From Sarcocystis neurona (Eukaryota > Apicomplexa > Conoidasida > Eucoccidiorida > Sarcocystidae): a DNA stretch of 64,000 nt. Each line of letters begins with the position of its first letter. The stretch's first letter is position 1. Below are positions 36,369 through 49,000 of this stretch, piece after piece. The notes beneath the pieces were generated by a model. The model was not told the origin of the DNA. It saw only the letters and a list, made by a program, of their open reading frames with translations, and ran no database searches. The stretch covers positions 2,445,186-2,509,185 of the forward strand of contig KL647292.1 in the NCBI GenBank assembly GCA_000727475.1. The letters run 5' to 3'. The position numbers were made by a program, and so were the translations under genes.

Positions 36369-39300
36369 TCAGTCTTGAACCAAGAACGACATCCACCCTT
36401 CGAACAGGAAAGCGAAAGGAGAGTGAAAATGCAGCCGTATATATATATATATACGTGGAGATACGTGATCACACACATTTGTATGGAAAGCAGCCGTTTG
36501 TTCGCACGCACATATATATATATATATATGCGTACCGACATGAAGATAAGTATTAACGCATAGCTGGATGGTCCTCGCGCCTGGGAAACGATTGGGACTG
36601 AAGGAAGAAAGACGCATAGTTGCTCATGCATGATTTAGGAAGAAGCGAAGACACACAGATCAGAAAGAAACATTCGCTGCACATGAAACAGTTACCGAAG
36701 AGACACACTTCTACAAATTGCCTGTTTTTAGGGCTGGAGTCGGTAGTGCTTTTATACGTATAAGCTCAAAATTAGACACGAGGTGGCCGAGAATGAGCAC
36801 GAACCATGAGCAACAGACGCACCTACACAGACGGATGTGCAGAAGAGTTAACCAGTAATGTTGCTCGCTTGCTCGTAGGTAGACGCATTCCAGCGGGTAC
36901 GCCCGTTCTAACAAATGTATGGTGGGTGTGTTTGCCATATATAAACATGCGTGTAGCACAATGCAACATCTCAGGCGTTTCATACACCCACCTATATATA
37001 TATATATACATTCTCGTGCCTGTTATGCACGCCGTTAGCCCTACGCATGTACACGTTAGAATATCTGGTGCATACAAGTGGCTCTACAGCTATCGGTACA
37101 ACCTGCAACTATAGTAGACTGCACTGGTACATCAGTGTGTCTACCTGACTCCATACGAATAACCTAGTGATTTGTGTGTCTGTCTACGTATCTACGTACC
37201 TCCCTGCCTCAACTTCCAGGCACACATATACATATATATATATATATCTCTTTGTATATACTTATGTATTCCTACATGGATACAGGTGTGCTCTGCCACA
37301 CGAATACATGCACGCATACGCATATGCATATATACGTATGTGCATATGCATACATAAAGGTATGTATACATACACATGCAGCACGTGTCTGTGTAGGCAA
37401 ATAGCGAGCGGGTGACAGGGGGCCGAACAGCAAGAGCAAGCACGTTACGAGCCTGAGTGAAGGGAATACAGAAGAAGGCGAGACTGTAAATCAAGAACGG
37501 CAGTTCGCTAGTTGTTGCCTGTCCCTGCGGGGAGAATCAGAAAAGCAAGGAAGTGAAGCAGAGCGGAAGAGGGCGACGAAAAACGAGAAAGCGAGACGAT
37601 AGAAGTGCTGCCAGCAGCAAGGACCTCCCCACTGGTGCGGAGTCGTCCAAAAAGGCAGCGAACATCAGTCTTGAGAAGAGACGTACGTACGGGTCCAGTG
37701 CACACTACGTGTTGTGCACGCTATGTGTTGTGCCTGTCTTCGTGTATATATATATATATATGAGTGGAGAGAAACAGAGAGAGAGAAACACAGAGGGAAG
37801 TGTGAGAGAGATATAGGGGAGAGACATAGGGGAGAGATATAGGGGAGAGATATAGGATATAAATATAGGGGAGAGATATAGGGGAGAGATATAGGGGAGA
37901 GATACAGGAGAGAAATATAGGAGAGAAATATAGGAGAGAGTCATAGGAGAGAGATACAGGAGAGAATCATAGGAGAGAGATACAGGAGAGAGATAGAGAG
38001 AAATCCCAGTACGTAGGCACAGACACATATCGTCTGGACGTCGACAGATAGGAAGACAGAGACAGAGAGGACGAGAGAGAACAAATGCAGAGAAGAATGA
38101 CATTGTTGAACAGGCTCCGAAGAAGAAGGGAGAGGTTGAAGCGAAGACGGAGGAAATCCGTGGAGGAAATGCGCAGGAGTGTATACACACACAGAACAGA
38201 TGTTTCCTCGACACGATAGACACGCGTGTCTTTACGGGGGGTCCATCTCTTGTGCAGACGCTGTACAGGTTCGCGATCTACCTCCAGCTGGGAAACAAAA
38301 GTATAGACAACTACGCGAAAAATCCGGGTATCAAAATCGTAGAAATCACAGACAGTCCGTGAAGGGTAATTAACCCACTAATTGCTGGTAGCCAGTTTCT
38401 CTGCGATGCACTGCTACGTTCCCCAAGGCCGTACGACAGCTCGATGGTGGCGCATGTATTGATGATTATCCTTGCGCACTGCTTCTACCTTATTTTGACA
38501 CACACAGGAAGGACACGTTTTTCGTCGTTTAAAGACGCGCACGTATGACTACACAAATATGGAACACCAGAATATATATATATATATATGTACCAATGTA
38601 TACCTGTGCACAAATATGGAAGTCCAGACTAATACATGTACACATATGTGTATGTATGTACACCCGTATACGAATATGGAGATCCAGACGAGTACATATA
38701 TATACATATGTATGTATATACTGCTGTGCACGAATATGGAGATTCAGAGTAATACATATATATATATATACATATATATATGTGTATATACAGCTGTACA
38801 CGAATATGGAGAGCCAGACGATAATATATATATATATATATATATGTAGATATGTGTATGTATATACATCTGTACATGCTGAAGTCGCTGTGTCTCCTAC
38901 TGTAGGTACAAGTCGACATATATGGACTGGGACTAGATACAGCACGCGAGTATATATGCAGAGAGAGAGATAGAGAGACACATATTCCGCAGAAGCGTAT
39001 ATGCAGATATGTGTGTGCATACTCGTGTTCGTACAGACATCTGCTAATCCCCACATACACGCAGACCAAAAAAATGCTGTCGCTCGCGTACCCTGCGACG
39101 CTGCGCGCGAGGACATCTAAGATAGACGCACGCTGTCCTTTATGAACAAGTATTCGATATGTATACATATGTACGCACCGGATGAGAGACGGGGAGAGAA
39201 ACGCACACAGAGAAAAAGAGAAAACAAAAGGAAATACTCCCCTCACCCAGGTGGTAGTGTCGCGACTGAGGATTGCGCAGCCAAACGAGGAGTTTGACAC

Positions 39301-39388
39301 CGACAAGCAGCCCGGCGTCTTCACGTGGCACGAGGACCAGCTGTCCGCCTGCACGCATCAAGGAAGCAGCCAAAAAAGGCAGAAGCAT
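36369..39388 (-). CDS. Candidate small secreted or membrane protein, multi-exon, unknown family
   Basis: An ATG at 39388 opens MLLPFLAASLMRAGGQLVLV, a signal-peptide-like start, and the exon ends at a consensus CTGG|GTGAGG donor (39246). Downstream on the same strand are candidate exons 38287-38236 (acceptor TTTGTTTCCCAG, donor GTAAAG) and 37524-37385 (very strong acceptor TCTGATTCTCCCCGCAG; ELPFLIYSLAFFCIPFTQAR, then NVLALAVRPPVTRSLFAY). Two more follow: 36822-36758 (CCSWFVLILGHLVSNFELI) and 36397-36369 (WMSFLVQD, stop TGA). The last three join in phase. Exon 1 to 37524 does not match in phase without a further exon, so the model is incomplete. At least three hydrophobic segments suggest a small membrane protein. 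It starts about 500 bp after the POP1 stop, same strand. I do not recognise the family. Confidence 0.45.
37802..37998. repeat. ~14-bp purine-rich minisatellite
   Basis: About thirteen copies of GAGATATAGGGGA and its variants (GAGATACAGGAGA, GAATCATAGGAGA), giving a strongly asymmetric purine strand that continues as GA-rich DNA to about 38.2 kb. It would lie in an intron of the membrane-protein candidate. Confidence 0.85.
38556..38835. repeat. ~65-bp imperfect tandem repeat, about five copies
   Basis: A core of (G/A)CA(C/A)(G/A)AATATGGAG followed by (A/T)(T/G)(C/T)CAGA and (TA)n recurs near 38556, 38610, 38668, 38729 and 38799. Cores are better conserved than the TA spacers, so the core is the repeated unit rather than plain microsatellite drift. 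Confidence 0.75.
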
Positions 39389-39886
39389 TTTTATCTTCAA
39401 AACGTCAAAGGGTCGCAGCAGAGCCTGCTGCTACGCCCTCTCCCAGTACAACCGGAGCTACACGTCCCTGGATTTCTCGGCGTGTCTATTCGTCTATCTA
39501 TCTATCTATACATATATATTGCATACAGGCAAAGATTAATACACATATTTGTGTACAGATAAATCTACCAATACATATATATATGTGTACTGCATATAAA
39601 GATATATATATATACTGCATACATACAAAGATAAACATACATACGAGTAGGTAGACAGATATAAAAAACAGATGTTGCGGTGTTCATACTCATGGATACA
39701 CATATGCACAGCGACGTATGTAAATTCAAGTGTGTTTACGGACACATATATATATATACATACATATATGCACATGCATATATGTATACTGAGATGGGGA
39801 GAGATATAGAGAGAAAAAGGAAAGTACGCAAAGACTTTCGTCTTATACACGAAGAGGAAACATAACGCCGCTCCTCACCGCAAGCC

Positions 39887-40050
39887 CTACGAGAGATATT
39901 TCCCGTGCATATCTCTGGGCAGCACTAACCCAGCTTTCATGGCCGCGTAGGCGTGGGCGCATGATATGCCCGATCGCCACATCGATATAGCCACGGAGAG
40001 AGAAAGAGAGATATGGCGGGCGGAAGAAGAAGACACGAAGGACGGGGCCG
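39887..40050 (-). CDS. POP1: POP1 terminal exon
   Basis: Candidate acceptor ACTAACCAGAAGAG (AG 40052-40051) gives the correct phase (two bases complete the codon left at 41039). The end reads AHAYAAMKAGLVLPRDMHGK, then YLS and TAG at 39889-39887. AAMKAGLVLPRD aligns with the final conserved POP1 segment, and the protein ends within a few residues of it, as in other POP1 proteins. Confidence 0.65.
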
Positions 40051-43000
40051 CTCTTCTGGTTAGTGGGTAGATCAACGATAAAGTTTCTATCTTGTGCATT
40101 CCCCGCCTAGCCACAAGGGGCCGATACAAATCTGCAGGTCCACTGCTAAAAAGAATGGTGCGCGTTTATACGGTGCAATATCTTGGCTGGTTACGTATAT
40201 GTGGCTCTTCCGATCTATCTGCGTGGACACAGCTTTTGTATACAGTCCCATGAACATTTGTAAGGAACCACGTGTAAGTCAGCTATTAACGTCTCTATTC
40301 ATGCGAACGCGAGTGCTTCATATATACCCATTTGTATCCATATTTGTGCCAGTTGTCGTATATATATAAATATATATATATGTATTCCTTAGGATTGTGT
40401 GTACCGCACATGCGTCGATACTCGTTGAAGAAAAGATGTAAACGCAGACACAATGGCGTCGGCGTTCAAGTGTATGCTGGTGTGTACGAGTATACATATA
40501 CATATATATAGATAGATACATAGACAGAGAGGGAGACGGACGTAAATAGGTAAACGTAGCTGTAGATAGATATAGATATAGCTCTATCTAGCTACAGATA
40601 AATATAGATATAGGTATAGATATAGATCGGCATAGAGATGTACATCTACACCTATATATATACATGCATATAGAGAGATACATAGACAGATGTAAAGATA
40701 GATGGATACACATAGGGTACCAAGTGGTATAGAGAGATACAGATACAGATACAGATCTATAAAGAGATATACCCCAGTGTGTATGGGTTCGTGCTGTAGA
40801 CACCGTCTCGGTGCACGCATGTATAGAAACACAAAACTATTATGTCTGAAAATCCGTATCTTGATTTACGTACACATTGTTCCGTGAGCATGTATATATA
40901 TATGTACATTTATATGCGGATGTATGTATCTGTATGTACAAAGAGAGAAAGAAAAGAGAGATACGAAATGTGAGGGCACGCTCACACGAAACTATGCACC
41001 TCGCGGAATTTTGTGCGCTTTTTCTTCGACGGACTCACGCGCAGAAGAAGAAGACGGTGAAGAAGACGACGAAGAGGAAGAGGAAGGAGAAGAGCCGAAG
41101 AAGCGCAAGTGCAGTCGGAGAGACTCGAGATACGCAGCCGCAGTCACGCACCCGACGCCGAAGCCTTTTCCGCGCAGCAACGAGTGATCTGCAGCACCGA
41201 TCAAAGAGAAGGAGACGAGACAGCACAAAAACAGGGGTTCGAACACGCGGTAGTAGAAAAACAGGAAACTGGAATGGAAGAAAAGATATAAGACAAACAC
41301 GAGAAGGAAGAAAAGTAAGAGGAGGACGGAGAGAAGAAAGTGGGGAAACCCCACGAGAAGAGGAGGATGAGGAGAACGAAGAGGAATAGGGGAGAGAAAA
41401 GAAGAAGTGAAGCATGGGAGGGGGAAGGCACCAAGGGGGAAAGCAGAAGTCAGAAAGGACAAGCTCATAATGCGAGGAAGAGACGAAAATCACGGAAGAA
41501 GAGGAGAGGCACAGAGGTGCGACGCAAGGCGCCTGCAGAAGAAAACTCATCCCCAAGCGTGGAAGGTCCGAGACTGCTCGGGCGGACAGGCACAGGCAAG
41601 TCCGCAGAACTCCATACCCACATTGATAAAACCGACGTTTCCCTTACACATACACATATACACTCATGTGCAGATACACGCAACTTATCATATATATATA
41701 TATATGTATGTGTACACACACATGCGTCCAGACGCACACAGGTAGACACACACACACACACACTGCTACGGATCCACGACGATACACAAGGAAGCATATA
41801 CACAAGTATATAATACATATACGTAGACACATATATGTAATATGTGTAGATACGTGTGGGCAGAGATACAGGTATGGGTGTACCGAAAGGCAATACACAG
41901 CAGGATGCATACATCCACGCACGTGCAGAAACACTGAGCTGCTGCGGTGTCTGTACACCCGAGAGGTGTGTCGCAGAGCAGACCCCACGCATGCAGCTGC
42001 TGCGCGGAAGAGAAGCTCAGCCAGCGAGACCGGACAACTGCGATTCAAAGAGGAATTCACTTGTTCGACTACACGTACGTGTACAGGCACACGTGAACCT
42101 CGCCCCCCGTCATGTACCGCTGGTTCACCGCAGGTTACACGATGTCTGTACACCGGAAGAGGAGCCTGGGGTGTCTGTACGACGAACCTGCGGGGCTCCT
42201 GTCAGTGGCTGCGGCGCACACACGACACTCGCCCACTCCGGCAAATAGAGAAATGACTGCCGACGAGGGTAGCCACCAAGAACACAGCAGTTCGAAGAAG
42301 TAAGAGCCTCACACTACAGAAATATCTACTTATCTCTTGCTCTGTCCATCTATCTACATACACATTTAGATTTATAGACAGATAGAGAGAGAGAGATGTG
42401 GCACCGGAGGCGCAGCGGATCCGAGCTCCCGGGTGTCTGTACAGCCGAGGTGACAAAAAAGCGGCTTCCTGAGAGAGATGCGGCAGATCGATAGGAAAAG
42501 AAACTTACGGCCAGATGTAACAAATCCAATCAAAGGCCGTGCGGCAGTGAAATGTTCGTTTATATTTTCCTCAGACGTCTGCGTGCAGCACTGTCGATAC
42601 TGCAGTACGTCTCTGTTGTTGCATATAATTACTGAACCAACTGCCTGTCGCGCTTCCCCTGTTGCGACCCTGCAGATATAGTTGTATCTCTCTGCTGTCC
42701 TCTGCCGCTGCTGCGGTTCCTGCCGCGTCAGCTGCTGCGTTTCCTGCCGCGTCTGCTGCTGCGTTTCCTGCCGCGTCTGCCGCTGCGATTCCTGCCGCTC
42801 CCGTAGCCGCTGCTGCGGCGTCTGCTGTTGTGGCTGCTGCTCCAACTGCTGTTGCTGCTGTTGTTGGTCCCGCAGCGGAATGAAACGGCAGAGGGCTCCT
42901 GTTGCTACTGCTGTGCCTGCTGCTGCTGTGGCTGGTGCTGTTGTGTGTCTTCCTCTCGGCGGAGCGGCAGCTGTTCCTACGCACTCTGTTTTCTCGCGTG

Positions 43001-46000
43001 GGACATCAACAGACTTCTCTTCTCTTCCTCCTCCACGGTGCCTGCTGCTCTGCTGCTGCTGCAGCAACCCTTTCAAATATCTTCGTTTAAAAAGTTTGTG
43101 CAACGGTTCCCTCGGAGAACGGATCGCACCTGCTTCTGTTGCTGCTGCTGTCGCGACGGAGCATCCTCTGCTGCTTGCTGCTGGCGTCTCCCCAGTCGTT
43201 CCTGCGCCAGCTCCTGCCATGCGTCGAACGATTCTCCCGCTGCTGATACAACTGCTACTGCGACGACCGTCCCACTCCTCCCTGCTGCTGTCGTGGACGA
43301 CCACATTCCTGCCGCTGCTGCTGCTGCTGTGACTGCTGTTGTTGCTGCTGCGACTGCTGCTGCGCCTGCTGTTAATGCTGTGACCTCTCTCACTGCTGCT
43401 GCTATGACGGCTGCTCCCATTACTGCTCGTGCTCCCATGTTTGCTGTGATCCTGGCCGCTGGGATTATTGCTGCTTCCATAACTGCTCTTCATGCACGTG
43501 GAGAATCTTCCTCCTTTAAGACGCTGAATATCTCGATCTCCAGGGGCAGCAGCATCTCGTTGCCACCGTGGTAGCAGCGGTTGCAACCAGGAGAGAACAG
43601 GCTTCAGCAGCGGGGAAGTGTAGCCGCGGCCGCGCCTGCCTGCTGCTGCAGGACATAAAAAGAAAACGAACAGCAGCAGCAGCAAAATGGCCTACAGGAC
43701 GAGCCGCAGCAGCAGCAGCAGGAGCAGCACCAGAAACAGCAGCATTCGCACCGGTGTCTCGAGCAGCAGCCACTGTAGCAGCGGCTGCTGCAGAACTGTA
43801 AGCAGCAACATCGGTCGCATGGCGGTAGTCTGCAGCAGCAGCGCGCAAGAAACAGTAAGACAATGACACCACATGCAGCAGCAAGTGCAGCAGAATTGCA
43901 CCCACCAGTAGCAATAGTGGTGGACGCGGCAACCGTCGCAGCAGCAGCAGGCGCACAGACGGCCAGAAACAGCTGTTTACACGGAGAAGCAGCAGCAAGA
44001 CTCGCAAGAAAGCAGATCACTGCTGTGGCAGCAACAGCATACGCCACCACTGCAGCAGCAGCAAAGTCGAAAGTAGCACGACTCTAACACCAGCACCAAG
44101 AGAAAGCGAGAGGAGGATTACGAACCCCACCACCACAATGCAGCAGCAGCAGCACCAGCAAAGCTGAAAGCAGCACGAGCGTAATACCAGCAGCAAGAGA
44201 AAGCTAGTGAAGGATAATGAACCCCGCACTCTTCACACACGCAGCAGCAGCGGCAGCAGTCGCACCGCGAGCGGCAGTCACAGTGCTCCTAGCGGCAGCA
44301 GCCTTGGCAGACGCGGCGCAGGAGGAGTGAAAAAGGGAGAGCGAAGATCCACCAGCAGTAAAACGAGACTGGCAGGGCATTTGGTGAAAAAGACGGAAAT
44401 GTGTGAGATCGCAGGATGGAAAACAGGGGCAGGGAAGGTGAACACCCGAAGAAGAAGAGAAGAGGCGGGAGACACACAGCACGCCTGGGGCAGCAGTTGC
44501 AGCGGCACAACAAGAGAGGACACTCGACGCACACATCCCGCAGCCAACGAGAGAAAAACAGCAACACACACGCAGGAGAGTTCAGACGAGAAGGAAAACA
44601 GCGCGACCGGCGACACAGGGGGACGAACAACACGCAACAGCAGCGGCAGCAGCGAAACTTCAGCAGCACCAGAAACGTAGCAAACCCACACACGCAGCAG
44701 CAGCAGCAAACTACCCAGCAGTGCAACGCAGGGGTAGCTCAGCAACAAGACTGCGCAGCAACCGCAGCAGCAACTCCCCAGCAGCCCCAGCACCGCAGCA
44801 GCACCGTCAAACCAGCAACACCGGCGCAGCAGCAACAGCACCTGCGGCACGTTCTTGCCACAGGAGCGACGGACGATGCAAAGATACACACGACGCAGCG
44901 GCAGTCAAAGTCCTGGTAGTAGCAAAAGAGACGGCAACCAAACAGCAACGGGGGAAGACGACAGTATCAGTCAAACACGCCTCTGCGTAGATACGCACAC
45001 ACGTACGTCCATATACATATATATATATATATATAGATATATATATATGTACGTATACGTGCACGAGGGATCGTGGAGAGCAACGAGGAGCGCGNNNNNN
45101 NNNNNNNNNNNNNNNNNNNNNNNNNNNNNNNNNNNNNNNNNNNNNNNNNNNNNNNNNNNNNNNNNNNNNNNNNNNNNNNNNNNNNNNNNNNNNNNNNNNN
45201 NNNNNNNNNNNNNNNNNNNNNNNNNNNNNNNNNNNNNNNNNNNNNNNNNNNNNNNNNNNNNNNNNNNNNNNNNNNNNNNNNNNNNNNNNNNNNNNNNNNN
45301 NNNNNNNNNNNNNNNNNNNNNNNNNNNNNNNNNNNNNNNNNNNNNNNNNNNNNNNNNNNNNNNNNNNNNNNNNNNNNNNNNNNNNNNNNNNNNNNNNNNN
45401 NNNNNNNNNNNNNNNNNNNNNNNNNNNNNNNNNNNNNNNNNNNNNNNNNNNNNNNNNNNNNNNNNNNNNNNNNNNNNNNNNNNNNNNNNNNNNNNNNNNN
45501 NNNNNNNNNNNNNNNNNNNNNNNNNNNNNNNNNNNNNNNNNNNNNNNNNNNNNNNNNNNNNNNNNNNNNNNNNNNNNNNNNNNNNNNNNNNNNNNNNNNN
45601 NNNNNNNNCAGCGCCTTTGTCCCCCATGGTGCTGCTGCTGCTGCTTGCCTTTACCAATACCTCGCAACGTGCACGCCAGAGGGAGGCAAATAGCAGCAGG
45701 TACAGCAGGGCAACAAAGGGAAGTGGTTGCTAGCCGTCGTCTTTTATAGTGGCCGGGCGGCGACATGCATGCGTAGACATGCAGAAGAAGGGTGCGCAGC
45801 ACAAAAAGAATCTCTCCAAGTGAAGGAAGAGGCAAGAGGACTTCCCACGTCTGGGCTATACGAAAGCGCCGCCACGAGAGCAGCAGCAGACACTGCAGAA
45901 CAGACGGGGGAAGAAGGGAAAAGAAGATACGAAGACTAAGAAACACTTTATACTTACGCGCCGAGATACAAAACCCATGCACACACGCGTGGAGAGCAGC

Positions 46001-49000
46001 AGAGCCGGGGAGGTTAAAGGACACGCACACATGTGGAAGTCGACGCGGCGCCCGCGCACGAGAAACAGAAAAGAAGAAAACGTATAAATGGGTCTTCCGC
46101 GTCCGCTCTCTACAGAAAGGCCAACGACGGACGCAGTCAGGAAAAGGGAAAAGAACCCGCCTGTGAGGAGCTGCTGCAGTGTCTGCCGCGGGCAAGAGGT
46201 GCTCCACAGCAGGGGGTGTGGACGGGCCGAGACGAAGCAGCGTGTGCAGCAAACAGCAGTTCGATCCACCTGGGGAGCACTTTATGAGGACGAAGAAACT
46301 CTACCTGAAGACGAACAGGAAAGTGAAGAAAGGGAAGAAGCTGCGAAGCCTCCCACATCTTCTTCTGTCGCTGCAAATATTTGGCAAAGCCGCCGGGGAA
46401 CTCCACGCTCCAGGGCCTCGACCTGCACCGGCAGCAGCAACAGACCTGAAAAAGTGTCCTCCGTGGTCAGCAGCGTCTCCCCATCTCTTTGTTGCGGCTG
46501 CTCGTTCGGCTGCCGTTGCTTCTGCTGCGGCTGCTCGCCGTGATCCTGGGGCTGCTGTTCACATCGCTGCCGCTGCTGCGCTTCGAACTGCTGCGGATGC
46601 TCGCCGTCGAGGTGGTGCTGCTGTTCAAGTTGCTGGTGCTGCTGTGGTTCAACCTGCTGCTGCTGTTGAGACTGCTGCTGCACGCCGCCCTGCTGCTGTT
46701 GCGGAAACTGCTGGTGCCGTTGGGACTGCGGCGGCTGTGCGGGCTGCTGCGGCTGTGGGAGCTGCCGCTGCTGTTCTTCGGGCTGCGGCAGCGCGGCACC
46801 CGAGTCTGCTCCGGCTGCGGGGGCTGTCGCTGCCGACGTGAGCGCTACTGCTGCTGCCTGGGCCCGCGCTGGTGGTCGTGTCGCAGAGGAGAGTGCTGCT
46901 GCAGCCGCTGCTGCTGCTGTTATTGCTGCTGCGCCTTGTCTTCCTCCACGTCGTCGTCTTCTGCGGCGTCGCCTCTGAAGCGTGCCCCTTTCCACCTGTG
47001 TCTCTGTAGCCATCTCCTCGTCCGATCGGCTTGCTGCTGCAGCTGCTGCTGTTCCCGCTCGCGCTGCCTGGCCTTCTGCTGTTGCCACTGCTGCTCCTCG
47101 TCTGCACACGGCTGCTGTTGCTGCCACGGTACATCGTACTGCACTGCAGCGGCTCGCTTCCAGCAGCTGCACCGCCTCCGCCAGAACCAAGGCTGCTGCT
47201 CCATCAACGCCTGCTACTGCTGCTGCTGACGCCACCCAGCCCCACCTGTTCACAGCTGCAGCAGCCGCAGCACCGCCAGCCCGGACAGGAATACTACGCG
47301 CGTCTCCACCGCATGCACCAGGAGAATCAGGAGGAGGCGGACAAGGAAGAGCGGGAGAACGACCATCAGCTGCACCGCTACGAACAACACCAATCGCAGT
47401 CGGAGCTTGATAATTGTCTCCTGCAAGAGCAGCAGCAGTAGCAGTTCCAACCGCAGCAACACGTGTAGCAGCAGCAGCAGCGTCACGCATAGCAGCGTGA
47501 GAAGGAAGCGCAGCCCGCGTCAAAAAGGACGGCTGCTGATTCGTAACGAAGGCGGTGCACGTGTATTGTCTCATTCTCCACCTCTTCAGCAGCAGCAGCA
47601 GCCGCAGAAGCTGCAGGGGTTGTACACGTAGAACAGGAACCGGCCGCAACAGAGAAGGAAGTAGCAGAAGAGGAGGGACAGCAGGCAGCGGCGGCAGCAG
47701 CGGTTCATTAGAGCGACAGTCTGGGGGCTTCCACTTCTTCTTCGACGACGTTGTCGTGCATGATTCTATCCACGGCAACAAATTCGGCGGGACGATAGTC
47801 GACTGCTGCTGCAGCTCTTCTCTACGCTTTCGGCTCGTTTTCTTCCTTTCTGCTTCGCCTGTTCCTGCTGCACGTGGCCGGTGCTGCACTACCACCACTC
47901 CTGCTGCCTCTGCAGCAGCTCCTGGTCTCGTGTCACTCGCCGCTGCAGTCCATGCACGGCATGCCGCTGTCGCTGCTCCCGCGGCGGCACGGGCTTCATT
48001 GCCGCTGCTGCTATGACCCGCGCTGCCGCCGCTCGTACTGCTGCAGCAGCTGCTGCTGCTCAAGTTGCCTCTGCTGACGTTGCATGCTTGTCCCATGCTG
48101 CTGCTGCTGCTATCACCCATCTCAACGTCGAGCTGTTGGTCCTGCTGCTGCTTGTTCACTTGGCAACCTGCTGCAACTGGCGGCACCTCCATTCTCAATT
48201 CTTCTCGTTCCAGGTGCTCTCTCTCCTTCTGCAGCAGCGTTGCCTGCCTTCTCTCTTCCGATTCCTGCTGCCTCCCTTCCCCCGTGTGCTGTTCCTGTTC
48301 CTCCCGCTGTTGTTGCTGCACCGACGGCGGGTGCTGCTGCTGTTGCTGATGCAGCTGCATGTAAGGCAGCAGGTGCCAGCAGGGCAGGAAGGGACAGAGA
48401 GAACCTGCAGCGGCGTAGTTCGCCCGCTTTGCCGGTGGCAGGCGGCGGTGCTGCTGCTCGAGTTGCCAGCCACAGGAGAGGGCAGCAGCAGCTCCAGCAG
48501 CAGCGTCCGGGTAGTCGAACGGAAAGTCAGGCAGCCCCGCCTCAAGAAGCAGCTTTCTTCGATCTCTCACGCCAACAGCAAGCGCGTTATACCGGCACAA
48601 CAGTACAAACAGACGCGCCGACGCTGCTGTCCTCGGCAAAAACAAGTCTATGCCCCTCACCAAACTGCTGCTCGTCGTCTGCGTTGCCCTCAGCACACTG
48701 CGCTGCTGCTGCACGGCGGCGCCGCTTCTCTCTTGTACTTCTCCTGAGACTTCTACTGGTGCTGCTGACATTGCTGCTGGGACGTCCGACCTTGCTGCCG
48801 CTGCAGCAGCCTGTGGTCCTGATGCTAGGAATGCTGCTACTGCTCCCGGAACTCTTTCCAGCACTTCCGATGCTGCTGCTCCTACTCCTGCTGCTCCTCC
48901 TCCTCCTCGGCGGTCACCTGCCGCTGCGCGCGCTGCACCATCCCCCGCGTGCAGGTCCGTACAAAAAGGGAGACCAGCCGTCTCCGCGTAAGGACTCACA

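Noticed and set aside
41215..41250. GGGGTTCGAACACGC, resembling a tRNA B box
   Set aside because: No matching A box, acceptor stem or anticodon arm at the right spacing. I found no tRNA or rRNA gene in the window.
41201..41468. Phe/Ser-rich minus-strand frame before the POP1 RGKGFGVG exon
   Set aside because: It continues upstream of a good acceptor at 41189 through GA-rich DNA; treated as intron.
42682..43574. Plus-strand frames of 216-248 codons
   Set aside because: Cys/Leu/Ala-rich repeat translation antisense to Gln-rich minus-strand sequence; no independent support.
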